Assembly: GCA_905116865.2 (NCBI GenBank)
Contig: CAJHNH020006902.1
Span: forward strand, 697,849-761,848
Source of the DNA: Candidula unifasciata
Taxonomy: Eukaryota > Mollusca > Gastropoda > Stylommatophora > Geomitridae
Length of the DNA: 64,000 nt
Direction: 5' to 3'
Within the stretch, counting starts at the first letter, position 1. Each line of letters opens with the position of its first letter. Below, in pieces: positions 1 to 12,352 of this stretch. Made by a program: the position numbers and the translations under genes. The notes under the pieces are model-generated. The model worked only from the letters and a program-made list of their open reading frames with translations. It was not told the origin of the DNA and did not search any database.

Positions 1-28
1 TTTGGACTATATGGCACAGACTGCATTG

Positions 29-284
29 TTACTTTGTTTTTTCTTCTTCTTCTTCACTTCCTCTTTTACCGCTGTGGGTGTCGAGGGAGATATAAGGTTC
101 TGTCTCTAGCTCTTCTGGCCGCCTCGACCATAGGCACATCGTGCTGTTGTAGAGTTTCTCTGATGTTATCCTTCCATATTGTTCTTGGTCTACCTCGTGC
201 TCTACGTCTTTCTTCTCTTTCCATGTATGCTTTGTATGGTATGGTGTCACAAGGCATTCTCTCTAAGTGGGCAAACCATTTCAC
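29..284 (-). mobile_element. non-LTR retrotransposon 3' tail (LINE tail)
   Basis: Read on the minus strand, the translation contains the motif RGRPRTIWKDNIRETL followed by VEAARRARDR. This is the usual end of the reverse-transcriptase ORF in several animal LINE clades. No RT catalytic motif is present, so this is a 5'-truncated copy. Related copies lie at 16.9, 29.5-30.0, 31.7 and 51.65 kb. Confidence 0.75.
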
Positions 285-299
285 TTGCTGTCTTTGTAT

Positions 300-708
300 G
301 TAATTTAGAATTGGTAGTTACTTTGTTTTGCATTGTTAATTACTTTTTTAGTTAGTTTATCAGCTAGCTAACTAGCTGATCTATGTTTCGCTGAGCTGAA
401 CGCAGCCTGAACTTGGTGAGAATAACAGCAGTAGACGTTTATCTACAGTATGTCAAATTCTTTGACTTCAGCATCTGTATTCATGTTTTGCTATTTTACT
501 ATGTCCAGTCATCGGTTGAATGTACTGACATCATCTATAGGAAACTATTGTTGTGGCCAAACGTCCCTTGGAACACACGATAGCATATTTCCGGTCATGT
601 GCATCTTCTGTTTAGTGGTTTTGGGAAAAAAACAAACTTGCAGGGATTTCTATATCCACAAACGATAACCAGCTAATAAATACAAGGAGAGAAGCAGAAA
701 GGATTAGG

Positions 709-710
<2 letters not shown>
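300..710. other. no recognisable feature
   Basis: AT-rich sequence with only short ORFs that lack known motifs or splice context. I see nothing supportable here. Confidence 0.5.
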
Positions 711-743
<33 letters not shown>

Positions 744-807
744 ACTTTCCAACCTACTTTTTTTAACTAACCCCCCCCCCCTCCCCCCCCCCCCCCTCCC
801 CCCCCCC
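711..807. repeat. poly-C tracts
   Basis: Two long C runs (about 711-743 and 771-807, the second with a few T interruptions) are separated by a short unique stretch. Glycine-rich ORFs on the other strand are artefacts of these runs. Runs this long are prone to length error in assemblies. Confidence 0.9.
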
Positions 808-809
808 AA

Positions 810-1235
810 TTTAACCTAGAAACAATCGTTCTCACAATGTGCCAGGCTAGAAGGAATAATTAAAACAATCAATTCCCTCCAGTCATAGTATTTGAACATT
901 GTTGTTTGTGCTAATCTTCTTGAGTCTAGTTTCGTAGCCCAGCTATTGAGGAGTGCACGCCGCGACACTGTAAGCTGCGGATAAGGGACAGTGATGTACA
1001 TTATGTGTGGTTCTCGCTGGTACAAGAACGAAGCAGCTATAGGGTGACCCATTTGCTACGACGTCGAAACTGCGATTTGCTGATTACCTGATTCTCGAGT
1101 CTTTAAAATCTATCTCCAGGAAACTAGGGACAAATTTGGTGAACATGATTTTAAAGCCGAGAGTATGTGCCCAAATACAAATTACAGTGATGTGGGGAAA
1201 CTAGACCGACAACAAAATCTGCCTCTTAGTAGGTA
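810..1235. other. no recognisable feature
   Basis: Unique-looking sequence. The short ORFs show no domain or splice logic. Confidence 0.45.
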
Positions 1236-1239
1236 TAAT

Positions 1240-1530
1240 CTTCTTCTTCTTTGTCTTCACCAGCTGTAAACCCTGGTGGAAATTCTGGGTGTTCATCCAC
1301 TTCTGGACTGCAGTCCTGTTCCAGAACCTGAGTGTTGCATGTGCATCTGTTTGACAGATCTGACTAATTTGTATTCAGACTGTTGGTCCCCTGCCTCTCA
1401 GGTAGATGTACTCAGACTGTGAAGAAAGCTCCCAATTAGTCGACTCTTACGACATGCTTTTGGGTAGGCAGAGGGTCTATTCTTGTTTTCCCTATAACAG
1501 GGCCCCAGAACATACATGTAGATGTAGATA
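1240..1530 (-). mobile_element. family B retroposon (GAA-tailed), near full length
   Basis: On the minus strand this ~290-bp unit starts near GGTTCCGGGGCC and carries the blocks AAGCATGTCGTAAGAGTCGA and AACCAGAACTTTC. It ends in TTTACAGC followed by a GAA-rich tail. About 14 copies of the same unit on both strands show it is a dispersed repeat. I see no tRNA A/B boxes, so its promoter class is unknown. The tail suggests retroposition. Confidence 0.8.
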
Positions 1531-1631
1531 TAAAGAATCAGCAGAACTTCCAGAGGAGGTAGTTGTCGGTAAAACCGAAAAGTTCAAGGTGGGAACGTTC
1601 CTCCCAATTTTGAACACTCTTAACTGTGTGC

Positions 1632-1850
1632 TGAGTTGAGTCGAGAATTGACATCATAGCACTCATGGCATTCCCATGCGTGCTCCGTCCTCATCTTCAG
1701 CAGCCAGCTCAGAGTTCTAATACTGATGGTACCACTCACAATTTGGTCATAAATCCGTCTTGCCTTTCATCTGAGTGAAGTGAGCCAGCCAGACCCTCTG
1801 GTTACACTCAGGGGCCTCATTCTCTCCAGGCCATAATAATCTTGTTTCTT
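1632..1850 (-). mobile_element. 3' end of an RNase H-bearing LINE
   Basis: The reverse complement contains GGCTGCTGAAGATGAGGACG and then CATGGGAATGCC, the same 3' segment that follows an RNase H domain at 50.9-51.26 kb. Other copies are at 6.2, 32.2, 32.7, 51.84 and 60.45 kb. It is 5' truncated and non-coding here. Confidence 0.7.
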
Positions 1851-2495
1851 TAACTCGCTTCTTAACTTTGAACTGACAAAACGTACAGAGGCACATTCAC
1901 ATATTGAAAATCGGTTTTCCTTTTTCAGTGAACTGACAACTAAGGCTTCTGTTGCACTCCAGAAAAAGTGTGAACATCCGGTTAACATGTCTCCCAGTGA
2001 CCTGAATAAATTATGATGACCTCTTCAATAAACGACAGTATCTCATGCACACGTGGCTCTTCATTAACATTCTCTCTAAAATGTGGAAAAAAATAATTGT
2101 GAACAATTTGAAATCTGGGTGCTTTATAAATATCTTACCCCAAACAGGGGACAGTCTAATATTTCAGGGTGTGGTAGATAGGCTACATGCAGTCGTGGGA
2201 CCTAGGCTGCACTCTCTCGTGGGACGTAGGTGGGTTGGGGTTAGGGCCAGTTGTAGATGTTTTGGGCTCTCCCTGGTATGTGTGAACACTGCCATCGTGA
2301 AGGACACTGACGTTAAGCCAATAATAAAGCAGTTGTATGTAAAGATCTGCCACAAATGTTTGTTATAATAAGAAGTTCCTACTAATTTTATATAGCGCCA
2401 TCTATTCTATGTGTATATATATGAACATCACTTTTGTTGAAATGCCTGCAAAATACATATATCTCTAATATTATCAACCATTTACATTTAATTCT
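1851..2495. other. no recognisable feature
   Basis: Unique-looking sequence. A 107-codon ORF at 2045-2368 (+) has no recognisable motif and no splice context, and I do not support it as a gene. Confidence 0.45.
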
Positions 2496-2496
2496 T

Positions 2497-2712
2497 GTGA
2501 CTGACTGACTTTCTACCCCACCAGGACATCACACAAGCGATAAACACCCGATGACACAATGTGCCACCATGTGGTTGAGGATCACCGTGGAGAGGTCCCA
2601 AAAACCGCGTTCAGCATTTAGGCCATATTTACGGCCAGGCTATATTGCGGCCCCTGGCAAAGCCAGAGTAGGGCTTCGAATAACAAAAAATTTAATCCCG
2701 AAAAGGACGGGA
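2497..2712 (+). mobile_element. family A dispersed repeat, copy 1
   Basis: This ~215-bp unit begins with GACTGACTGACTTTCTACCC and runs to a short AAAAGGACGG end. Close copies lie at 7212-7432 (same strand) and 31984-32199 (opposite strand). Read on the minus strand, all end in a short (GTCA)n-like tail, which suggests a short retroposon. No coding potential. Confidence 0.75.
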
Positions 2713-2862
2713 AGTATGTAAGAGTGACTGTCGTAGGGGCCTCGGCACACTGGTTTGCTCAGGGCGATCCCATACTGTTAAGGCATACCTGGCCTAACTG
2801 GAACAGAAATTAGTTACGTAAAAAAGATCTAGAGAAAAGCTGCCAGATGCTCGACCACTCAC

Positions 2863-3128
2863 CTTGTCATGCTGCAGCTCTTTCCGCTTAATGCGACCAT
2901 TTTCTATAATGAAAACCGGAAAATCCGGCACATCTGATTTCTCTTCCTTGTTCTGCCCGAAAGCATTCCGGCGCATCCGGATATTTTGCTCACGTGACCC
3001 GTACCGGATTTGGAAATGAAGAGAACTTGGCATGACGTCTGCTGACCTTTTGACTCGATCACCAACATGGCGGGTATTGCTCGGACCAGGCTCGTAAATT
3101 TCTTCTAGAATCTTCACTTCAGCGGAGT
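2863..3128 (-). CDS. candidate host-gene exon, weakly M12B-propeptide-like
   Basis: An open frame of 88 codons ends at AAG|GTGAGT, a strong donor at 2863/2862. Its left edge fits an acceptor ...CCCACAG| at 3129, although the pyrimidine tract is poor. The incoming phase would be 1 and the outgoing phase 0. The composition is protein-like, not repeat-like: IYEPGPSNTR early, LHFQIRYGSREQNIRMRRN in the middle, then VPDFPVFIIENGRIKRKEL before the splice site. The pattern 'hydrophobic strand, R-x-RRN, then VPVFIIENG' recalls propeptides of ADAM/ADAMTS (M12B) metalloproteases as I know the family; this is a weak resemblance, not an identification. The neighbouring exons must lie outside the window or be unrecognised. 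It could instead be a first exon of an unrelated gene. Confidence 0.35.
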
Positions 3129-3180
3129 CTGTGGGTTTACGAGACCAGTAATGAAACTACAAGGAGTAGCAGTAATAAAT

Positions 3181-4305
<1,125 letters not shown>

Positions 4306-4599
4306 GTGGTGTTAGTATTTATGAGTAGCAAGAGGAGAACGAAAACGCAGCATACACACACACGCACGCACACAAAAGCGACAAAAAGAAGCCAGAAGAG
4401 AGGAAACACTACAAGCACATACCGTAGAGTAAACCATTCTCGTCTGCTTGATGTAACCATGGCAACCCGACTGTAAACACGGGGAAAACCAAAGCCAGAA
4501 CGTAAGCCGCCTCCAGCCGGTACACCATGACAGTACCCGATCTGTGAGTGATTGGTGGGAATTGTAGTGTAATGAAACTGTAACTTACACCCTTTACAA

Positions 4600-4830
4600 T
4601 TAATCATCATCATCATCATAAATTTCTTAACGAGGGAACCAGACCTTCCGGACAACCCAGGGTTTCCTTGGGACGAAAACATTCGACAGTCCCTGGGAAC
4701 TGGAATGGCCACAATAAAAAAAGAAACCAAAAAAAAAAAAAAAAAAAAAACACTGCTGATAGTCAAGTCTGGTAATCTCTTTGATAACACTACTACACCC
4801 CAAGGTAGACGAAGATGGACTAAGTAATTA
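4600..4830 (+). mobile_element. LINE tail fragment
   Basis: The segment 'ACTGCTGATAGTCAAGTCTG ... CACCCCAAGGTAGACGAAGA' matches the LINE end at 27.39-27.61 kb, and both encode a decayed C-terminus of the form ADxxVxxSL...PxVxED. A ~21-bp poly-A lies inside. Confidence 0.5.
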
Positions 4831-4879
4831 AGCCACTAGGTTCGTGTGAAGACAAAGTTTGTGATTCATTGTTTCGTGG

Positions 4880-5075
4880 ATCTTAATGGATATTTTCATT
4901 CCTTATCGACGTAGAAGGTCTTTAATGTCATCAGTCCATGTTCTAGGGCGGCCTCTTGCTTTCAGGTCACAATCTTTTCATGTTTTCGTGTGTAGCACCT
5001 GTGTTAGTCAGTTGTTGTGGCTACATTCTAAGGCGACGGCCAAACCATTTTATCTTCTCGGACAATTAGCAGCTG
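4880..5075 (-). mobile_element. LINE tail fragment, second type
   Basis: The minus-strand translation (frames shifting) gives IKWFGRRLRM and KARGRPRTWTDDIKDL, the RT C-terminal tail. It is closest in this window to the copy at 38175-38340. Confidence 0.65.
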
Positions 5076-5527
5076 AACAATTTTATTGATACCTCAGAGA
5101 TGTGGGGGATTTTCCTCCAGAAGAATTATTTAATTAATTGGATAGGCAAGATGAATAATCCAGATGTTACGAAAGAGGCGAGGGCTCAAGGGAACTTATC
5201 ACAAACATCGGGAAGGTACAATCATCATTTTGTTCTCCCTCGCTCTGAGCCGAATGAAACTGGAACCTGTGACGACTGCAAAGAGAAAGAGTTATAGCGG
5301 AAGACAAGGCGAGAAGACTAATGACACCCTTTTATTGTGGCATGGAAGGACCAATAAATTCATGCTGTCCGGAAATCATAAATTGTGAAGGGGCATGTCC
5401 CTCATGCCACTCGGCAAGAGTGCTTTGTGATGATGCTGATAATGATTATTATCATTATCATCATCATTATCAAAATCCTCGTAAACTAACATTCAGACTT
5501 CCATCACGAATGGATCAGATATGGAGC

Positions 5528-5528
<1 letters not shown>

Positions 5529-5600
<72 letters not shown>
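5529..5600. repeat. (AT)n microsatellite
   Basis: An almost pure AT run of about 70 bp abuts the next SINE. Confidence 0.95.
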
Positions 5601-5603
<3 letters not shown>

Positions 5604-5604
5604 A

Positions 5605-5888
5605 ACTGTAAAAGTAAAGTAAAGGACCTTTTTCCACGCCTTTCAGGCGAATTGGGCATATAGGGCTAGACTTATATTTTATAGACCAACGTCGCAAATT
5701 GAGTGATGTGGTCAACATCACGCCGGCCGCCTTTACGTCCCAGGACTGCACCCGGTACCTACTCAGGGTTGGGTCTACCTGGGAGACAAGGGCATTTTTG
5801 AAAAAAGTCCGGCTTCACCAGGAAACGAACCCACGACCTTCCGATCCCCAGGCTAGCGTCTAGCCGCTCTGCCACGGGGACTCCCATA
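5605..5888 (-). mobile_element. tRNA-derived SINE, CTTTACTTT-ended family, full-length
   Basis: The reverse complement opens with CCGTGGCAGAGCGGCTAGAC (A box) and has GGTCGTGGGTTCGTTTCC (B box) about 35 bases on. A ~200-bp body follows, ending in TTTACTTTACTTT. The head resembles a Ser/Leu-type tRNA but the rest does not fold as one. Confidence 0.8.
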
Positions 5889-6014
5889 TATAAAGTGTGG
5901 CTATTTTAATCGCATGTATTGTTTTAACGCGATTATTTATTTCAGTTAAGCTAGTTACCGAAGGAGTAAAAAGTAACTGATCCTGATGCTCGTGTATGTA
6001 GACTGAGTTGTTGC

Positions 6015-6228
6015 GAAAGTCCACGGTGCGTACATCTCTGTTTCGGAGAATGCATGTGCTGTTGGCAATAAAAGAGCTGATAAACTGGCAGAGTTTGCCT
6101 TAGCTGCAGGTGATAGGTCTATGGATCGCACCTACAGTGTTAGTGCCCTTAAAGAGATAGAGCAGTATGAGGAGAGTGGGTGCACAGTGTCCATATCACT
6201 GTTAAGGATGTGTGAATTGGGAGTAAGA
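6015..6228 (+). mobile_element. LINE RNase H domain fragment
   Basis: The frame reads VSENACAVGNKRADKLAEFA, matching the late RNase H motif (GVxGNExADxLA) of non-LTR elements, then about 45 residues ending CELGVR*. The upstream catalytic residues are missing. It is joined directly to an inverted LINE 3' end at 6229. Confidence 0.65.
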
Positions 6229-6440
6229 TGAGATGAGTTCAGTCAAGAATTTACATCACAGCGCTCGGGGCATTCCCATGAGTGCTCCGTCCTCATCTTC
6301 AGCAGCCAGCGCAAGAGTTCCAATACTGATGGTACCGGTCACAGTCTGGTTATATGTCCGTCTTGCCTTTCCTCTGAGTGTAGTCTCTGTCTGGCACTGC
6401 GACAGTTCCAAAAGCACACTCTTACATGGCTGAACCCCAG
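6229..6440 (-). mobile_element. 3' end of an RNase H-bearing LINE, inverted
   Basis: The reverse complement has GGCTGCTGAAGATGAGGACG and CATGGGAATGCCCCGAGCGC. With 6015-6228 (+) it makes a 3'-to-3' inverted pair. Confidence 0.7.
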
Positions 6441-6839
6441 CAGTTCTGTTTTTTTTTTTGGCCTAAATCTCCTGGCTCCTGCCCACCTACTTTTCTTTTC
6501 CCATCATTTCCTCGTTTTCTCCTTTTCACTGTCAAGTGCAGAGCACGTGCTCCGTAGCTCCGGTGAAAATTCTTATAAAATGAAAAAATCCATATGAATG
6601 GGAGTGAAGATTGGCACAGCCAATCATAAGAGGAACACCGTATAAGAAGTTAACCAGCACTATTAACCTCGAAACAATGATTTATATGTTTAAGGGGGAA
6701 TCTGAGCTCCTATGGACGTGTCCGGAGTGCCGTGAAAATAACCCAACTCAGAACTCGTACAAAGAATTTAAAATATGAAAGACCAGTTTTACGCCAGTTG
6801 GGAATAGTGCATGTTATGCTCAACTCATAAGGTTATATA

Positions 6840-7050
6840 CTAACTGCCCTCGGTGGGTAATGAGATCAGTGTCACACCGGCCGCCTTTACTTCCCATGAG
6901 ATTGCCTCCTCTCTGTTTTAGGCTGCGTCCTCCTGGGATGCGAAGTCAATTTTAAAGAAAAAAATATCCATCTCAATTCTGATTCGAACTAAAGTCCTTC
7001 AAGTCGGTAGGCGAGCGTTTAGCAGCAAAGCCACCGCAGGTTGCGTACTA
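6840..7050 (-). mobile_element. diverged SINE, CTTTACTTT-ended family
   Basis: The plus-strand blocks CACACCGGCCGCCTTTACTTC and 'CTCCTGGGATGCGAAGTC' follow the body of the copy at 5605-5888, and the tRNA-like head (AGCGTTTAGCAGCAAAG on plus) is decayed. Confidence 0.5.
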
Positions 7051-7211
7051 AACTTTGAATTGGAGGTTTTATCTTCAACAGAAGTCTTCTTCAACAAACA
7101 ATAAAATGGCGGGAATACTGAACTAGAAAACTGAAATACGCAATGCGAAAAAAATATATAATTCACACGTTTTAGGGAAAAGCAAACAACACTGCAGGAA
7201 AAAAAAAACAA

Positions 7212-7432
7212 GTTGACTGACTGACTTTCTACCCCACTAGGACATCACACAAGCGATAAACACCCAATGACACAATGTGCCACCATGTGGATGAGGATCG
7301 CAGTGGAGAGGTCCCAGAAACCGCGTTCAGACAATTGGCCATATTTATGGCCTGCCTATATTGCGGCCCCTGACAAAAGCCAGGGTGGGGCTTCAAATAA
7401 CAAAAAAAAAATGTCGTCCTAAAAAGGACGAA
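7212..7432 (+). mobile_element. family A dispersed repeat, copy 2
   Basis: Near-identical to 2497-2712, including GACTGACTGACTTTCTACCC at the start and AAAAAGGACG at the end. Confidence 0.75.
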
Positions 7433-7583
7433 AATTTAATAGTCAATTGTTTTAAAAACAAGTTGAAACGAACGAGGAGAAAGTAATGCTGAACAAGGAA
7501 ACATAACATGGGGAAATGTTCCCAGGAAAAAACCACAGAAAACACTGGAAACCCATGTTGGGATACTGGCCAGTTGGCTGGAT

Positions 7584-7645
7584 GTGCGCGCACACACACA
7601 CGCGCACGCACGCGCGCGTACACACACACACGCGCGCACACACAA
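7584..7645. repeat. (CA/CG)n alternating purine-pyrimidine tract
   Basis: A run of CACACA and CGCGCG dinucleotides on both strands. This composition can adopt Z-DNA. A poly-A/poly-G run follows at 7650-7674. Confidence 0.85.
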
Positions 7646-7999
7646 AGAAAGAAAAAAAAAAGGGGGGGGGGGGGCTTTCTGGTTATTTAATAATGTGGGC
7701 TTTCTTATCTCTCTTTGTCTTGAAGTGAATCTTTCCTTATACAATTTCTGTTTCAACAAGACAATCATTTTGTCATTATTGTCTGACAAGGCTGGCAGTC
7801 CAGTCCTTCCCTGTGTTATATCCTATTCTTGGGGCCTTTCAATCTGCAGTGGCTTCAGCAAATTTGCAATGTTGTTGTTCATAAACGCAGCTTTCTTTTA
7901 TAACAACCTTTGAGGGGATTACACAATATATTGTATGTGGTTGTGCAGACACATTATTTATGATTTCTTTCAGAAAAGATTATACTCCGATATATTTCT

Positions 8000-8368
8000 A
8001 TCATCTATGATCCATGATCAATGATTCTTGATTCATGGATCCATGATTCATGATCCATCCATGATTCATGATCCTTGATCCATAACTCATTATCCATGAT
8101 TCATGACCGATGATCCATGATTCATGATCCATGATCCATGACCCATGACCGATGATCCATGATCCATGATCCATAACTCATGATCCATGATTCATGACCA
8201 ATGATTCATGATTCATGATCCATGACCCATGACAGATGCTCCATTATCCATGATCGATGATCTATGATTCATGATCCATGATCCATAATCCATGACCGAT
8301 GATCCATGATTCATAATCCATGACCCATGATCCATAACCCATAACCAGTGACCCATGATCCATGATCG
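8000..8368. repeat. 7-bp tandem array (ATGATCC variants)
   Basis: About 50 heptamers of the form ATGATCC, ATGATTC, ATGACCC, ATAACTC and similar. The variants are interspersed without obvious higher order. A 76-codon minus ORF across it is an artefact. Confidence 0.9.
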
Positions 8369-8454
8369 TGCGAGATGGTAAACGTAACCAGCTACGCTCA
8401 TATAGAAGGCACATGATAGTGATGATGAGGACACATATTTCAAGTTGTCACAAC

Positions 8455-8675
8455 ATGCTCTCTCCGTATGGTTTCCGGGGTCCCATGTGGGATTTTGGAG
8501 GGGGAATAGATCCCGCCCCCACCCCCTTACCCAGCAAGCATGTGTAGCAGTCGACTAACTATTTGTCTAATGACAGGGTAAAACTCATTTCCTCGAACAT
8601 GATCAAATTTCAGAAGTGGACGAACAACCAGAACATTCTGCCGGAGTTTATAGCCGGTGAACGCGAAGAATTTAA
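8455..8675 (+). mobile_element. family B retroposon
   Basis: Reads GGTTTCCGGGGTCCCATGTG, then GTGGACGAACAACCAGAACA, and ends GTGAACGCGAAGAA. The middle is diverged. Confidence 0.7.
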
Positions 8676-8679
8676 CAGG

Positions 8680-9190
8680 TTCCAGTTACGCGGTCTTCAA
8701 AATATGGCCACATGTTATGATGGCTTCTGTTTGCCGTTTGTAATAAGTTATATTTGCGTTTTTAAGTTCTTTCAACACATTTCTATGATTCATTTCTGGC
8801 TGCTGTGTGAGTTTAAAGTTTGAAACATCCATCTGTAAAAAGCGTTATGATGACCACACCATCAATTGCGTGCCCACTAAACTGTAAAAAATAATAAGTC
8901 TACCATCTATGCCCGATGTGCCACTGTCGTGATAAGCGTCTTTTACTTTTGTTTACTTTGCTTTGTTTTCTTTTAAACTGCATCTCGAAGTGACCTCGGG
9001 AATATCTAGGTTTGTTTACCAATTATCCGTGGTTACAGACGCAGGTTAAAATTGTTTTTAGCATGCAAGATTGCCGGGCTGCACGGACAGCGATTTATTG
9101 CATAAAATATTCTTTATTTAAAAAAATATACATCTTGTCTCCACTTTTTGTTCTTGATCCCTGTGAAACACGCCCCATCTGATATTATAC
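8680..9190. other. no recognisable feature
   Basis: Unique-looking sequence with no ORF or repeat I can name. Confidence 0.45.
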
Positions 9191-9194
9191 ATGT

Positions 9195-12100
9195 GTTAAG
9201 CTCTGTGTGTGTATGTGTGTAAAGTGTAAAATAACGAAGTGTGTGAATGTGTAAGGTATAAAACGTGAGGTGTGTATCTGTATGGTTGAAGTGTGTAAAT
9301 GTGTAAGGTATAAAACGTTAAGTGTGTACGTGTATGTGTGAAGCGTGTCAATATGTAAGGTAGAGAACATAAAGTGTGTACGTGTATGGGTGAAGTGTGT
9401 GTGTGAATGTGTAAGGTAGAGAACATGAAGTGTGCACTTGTATGGTTGAAGTGTGTGTGTGAATGTATAAGGTAGAGAACATGAAGTGTGTGTCAATGTG
9501 TAAGGTAGAGAACATGAAGTGTGTGTCAATGTGTAAGGTAGAGAACATGAAGTGTGTGTGAATGTATAAGGTAGAGAACATGAAGTGTGTGTCAATGTGT
9601 AAGGTAGAGAACATGAAGTGTGTGTGTCAATGTGTAAGGTAGAGAACATGAAGTGTGTGTGTCAATGTGTAAGGTAGAGAACATGAAGTGAGTGTCAATG
9701 TATAAGGTAGAGAACATGAAGTGTGTGTGTCAATGTGTAAGGTAGAGAACATGAAGTGTGTGTCAATGTATAAGGTAGAGAACATGAAGTGTGTGTGTCA
9801 ATGTGTAAGGTAGAGAACATGAAGTGTGTGTCAATGTATAAGGTAGAGAACATGAAGTGTGTGTGTGAATGTAAAAGGTAGAGAACATGAAGTGTGTGTC
9901 AATGTATAAGGTAGAGAACATGAAGTGTGTGTGTCAATGTATAAGGTAGAGAACATGAAGTGTGTGTGTCAATGTATAAGGTAGAGAACATGAAGTGTGT
10001 GTGTCAATGTGTAAGGTAGAGAACATGAAGTGTGTGTGTCAATGTATAAGGTAGAGAACATGAAGTGTGTGTGTCAATGTGTAAGGTAGAGAACATGAAG
10101 TGTGTGTGTCAATGTGTAAGGTAGAGAACATGAAGTGTGTGTGTGTCAATGTGTAAGGTAGAGAACATGAAGTGTGTGTCAATGTGTAAGTTAGAGAACA
10201 TGAAGTGTGTCAATGTATAGGGTAGAGAACATGAAGTGTGTGTCAATGTATAATGTAGAGAACATGAAGTGTGTACGTGTATGGGTGAAGTGTGTGTCAA
10301 TGTATAAGGTAGAGAACATGAAGTGTGTACGTGTATGGGTGAAGTATGTGTCAATGTGTAAGGTAGAGAACATGAAGTGTGTACGTGTATGGGTGAAGTG
10401 TGTGTGAATGTGTAAGATAGAGAACATGAAGTGTGTACGTGTATGGGTGAAGTATGTGTCAATGTGTAAGGTAGAGAACATGAAGTGTGTACGTGTATGG
10501 GTGAAGGTTGTGTGAGTGTGTAAGGTAAAGAACATGAAGTGTGTACGTGTATGGGTGAAGTGTGTGTGAAGTGTAAGGTGGAGAACATGAAGTATGTACG
10601 TGTATGGTTGAAGTGTGTGTGAATGTGTAGGGTAGAGAACATGAAGTGTGTACGTTTATGGTTGAAGTGTGTGTGAATGTGTAAGGTAGAGAACATGAAG
10701 TGTATACTTTTATGGTTGAAGTGTGTGTGAATGTGTAAGGTAGATAACATGAAGTGTGTACGTTTATGGTTGAAGTGTATGTGAATGTGTAAGGTAGAGA
10801 ACATGAAGTGTGTGTGTGTGTGTATGGTTGAAGTGTATGTGAATGTGTAAGGTAGAGAACATGAAGTGTGTGTATGTGTGTATGGTTGAAGTGTGTGTGT
10901 CAATGTGTAAGGTAGAGAACATGAAGTGTGTACGTGTATGGGTGAAGTGTGTGTGTCAATGTGTAAGGTAGTAGAGAACATGAAGTGTGTACGTGTATGG
11001 GTGAAGTGTGTGTGTCAATGTGTAAGGTAGAGAACATGAAGTGTGTACGTGTATGGGTGAAGTGTGTGTGTCAATGTGTAAGGTAGAGAACATGAAGTGT
11101 GTACGTTTATGGTTGAAGTGTGTGTGAATGTGTAAGGTAGATAACATGAAGTGTGTACGTTTATGGTTGAAGTGTATGTGAATGTGTAAGGTAGAGAACA
11201 TGAAGTGTGTGTGTGTGTATGGTTGAAGTGTATGTGAATGTGTAAGGTAGAGAACATGAAGTGTGTGTATGTGTGTATGGTTGAAGTGTGTGTGTCAATG
11301 TGTAAGGTAGAGAACATGAAGTGTGTACGTGTATGGGTGAAGTGTGTGTGTCAATGTGTAAGGTAGAGAACATGAAGTGTGTACGTGTATGGGTGAAGTG
11401 TGTGTGTCAATGTGTAAGGTAGAGAACATGAAGTGTGTACGTGTATGGGTGAAGTGTGTGTGTCAATGTGTAAGGTAGACAACATGAAGTGTGTACGTTT
11501 ATGGTTGAAGTGTGTGTGTCAATGTGTAAGGTAGAGAACATGAAGTGTGTACGTTTATGGTTGAAGTGTGTGTGAATGTGTAAGGTAGATAACATGAAGT
11601 GTGTACGTTTATGGTTGAAGTGTATGTGAATGTGTAAGGTAGAGAACATGAAGTGTGTGTGTGTGTGTATGGTTGAAGTGTATGTGAATGTGTAAGGTAG
11701 AGAACATGAAGTGTGTGTATGTGTGTATGGTTGAAGTGTGTGTGTCAATGTGTAAGGTAGAGAACATGAAGTGTGTACGTGTATGGGTGAAGTGTGTGTG
11801 TCAATGTGTAAGGTAGAGAACATGAAGTGTGTACGTGTATGGGTGAAGTGTGTGTGTCAATGTGTAAGGTAGAGAACATGAAGTGTGTGTGTGTGTATGG
11901 TTGAAGTGTGTGTGAATGTGTAAGGTAGAGAACATGAATTGTGTGTGTGTGTGTGTGTATGGTTGAAGTGTGTGTGAGTGTGTAAGGTAGAGAACATGAA
12001 GTGTGTGTGAATGTGTAAAGTAGAGAACATGAAGTGTGTACGTTTATGATTGAAGTGTGTGTGAATGTGTAAGGTAGAGAACATGAAGTGTGAACGTTTA

Positions 12101-12352
12101 TGGTTGAAGTGTGTGTGAATGTGTACGTGTATGTGTGAAGCGTGTCAATGTGAAAGGTAGAGAACATGAAGTGTATACGTGTATAGGTGAAGTGTGTGTC
12201 AATGTGTAAGGTATATAACATGAAGTGTGTACGTGTATAGGTGAAGTGTGTGTCAATGTGTAAGGTATATAACATGAAGTGTGTACGTGTGAAGCGTGTC
12301 GATGTGAAAGGTAGAGAACGTGAAGTGTGTACGTGTAAGGGTGAAGTGTGTC
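9195..12352. repeat. 3.1-kb GT-rich minisatellite with higher-order repeats
   Basis: The array is built on AAGGTAGAGAACATGAAGTG plus variable GT runs. Short units (~33 bp, ...GTGTCAATGTGTAAGG...) fill 9400-10260. Compound units (~56 bp) with an added GTACGTGTATGGGTGAAG segment dominate from 10260 on. The variant TAGATAACATGAAGTG recurs at 10741, 11138 and 11586, so 400-450-bp blocks have themselves been duplicated. Several 70-290-codon minus ORFs (HTHFMFSTLHID type) come from it and are not genes. Confidence 0.95.

Noticed and set aside
612..809. Gly-rich ORF
   Set aside because: Produced by the poly-C runs.
9185..12275. Minus-strand ORFs up to 290 codons (HTHFMFSTLHID type)
   Set aside because: Open only because the GT-rich minisatellite units happen to lack stops. 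No start context or unique sequence.
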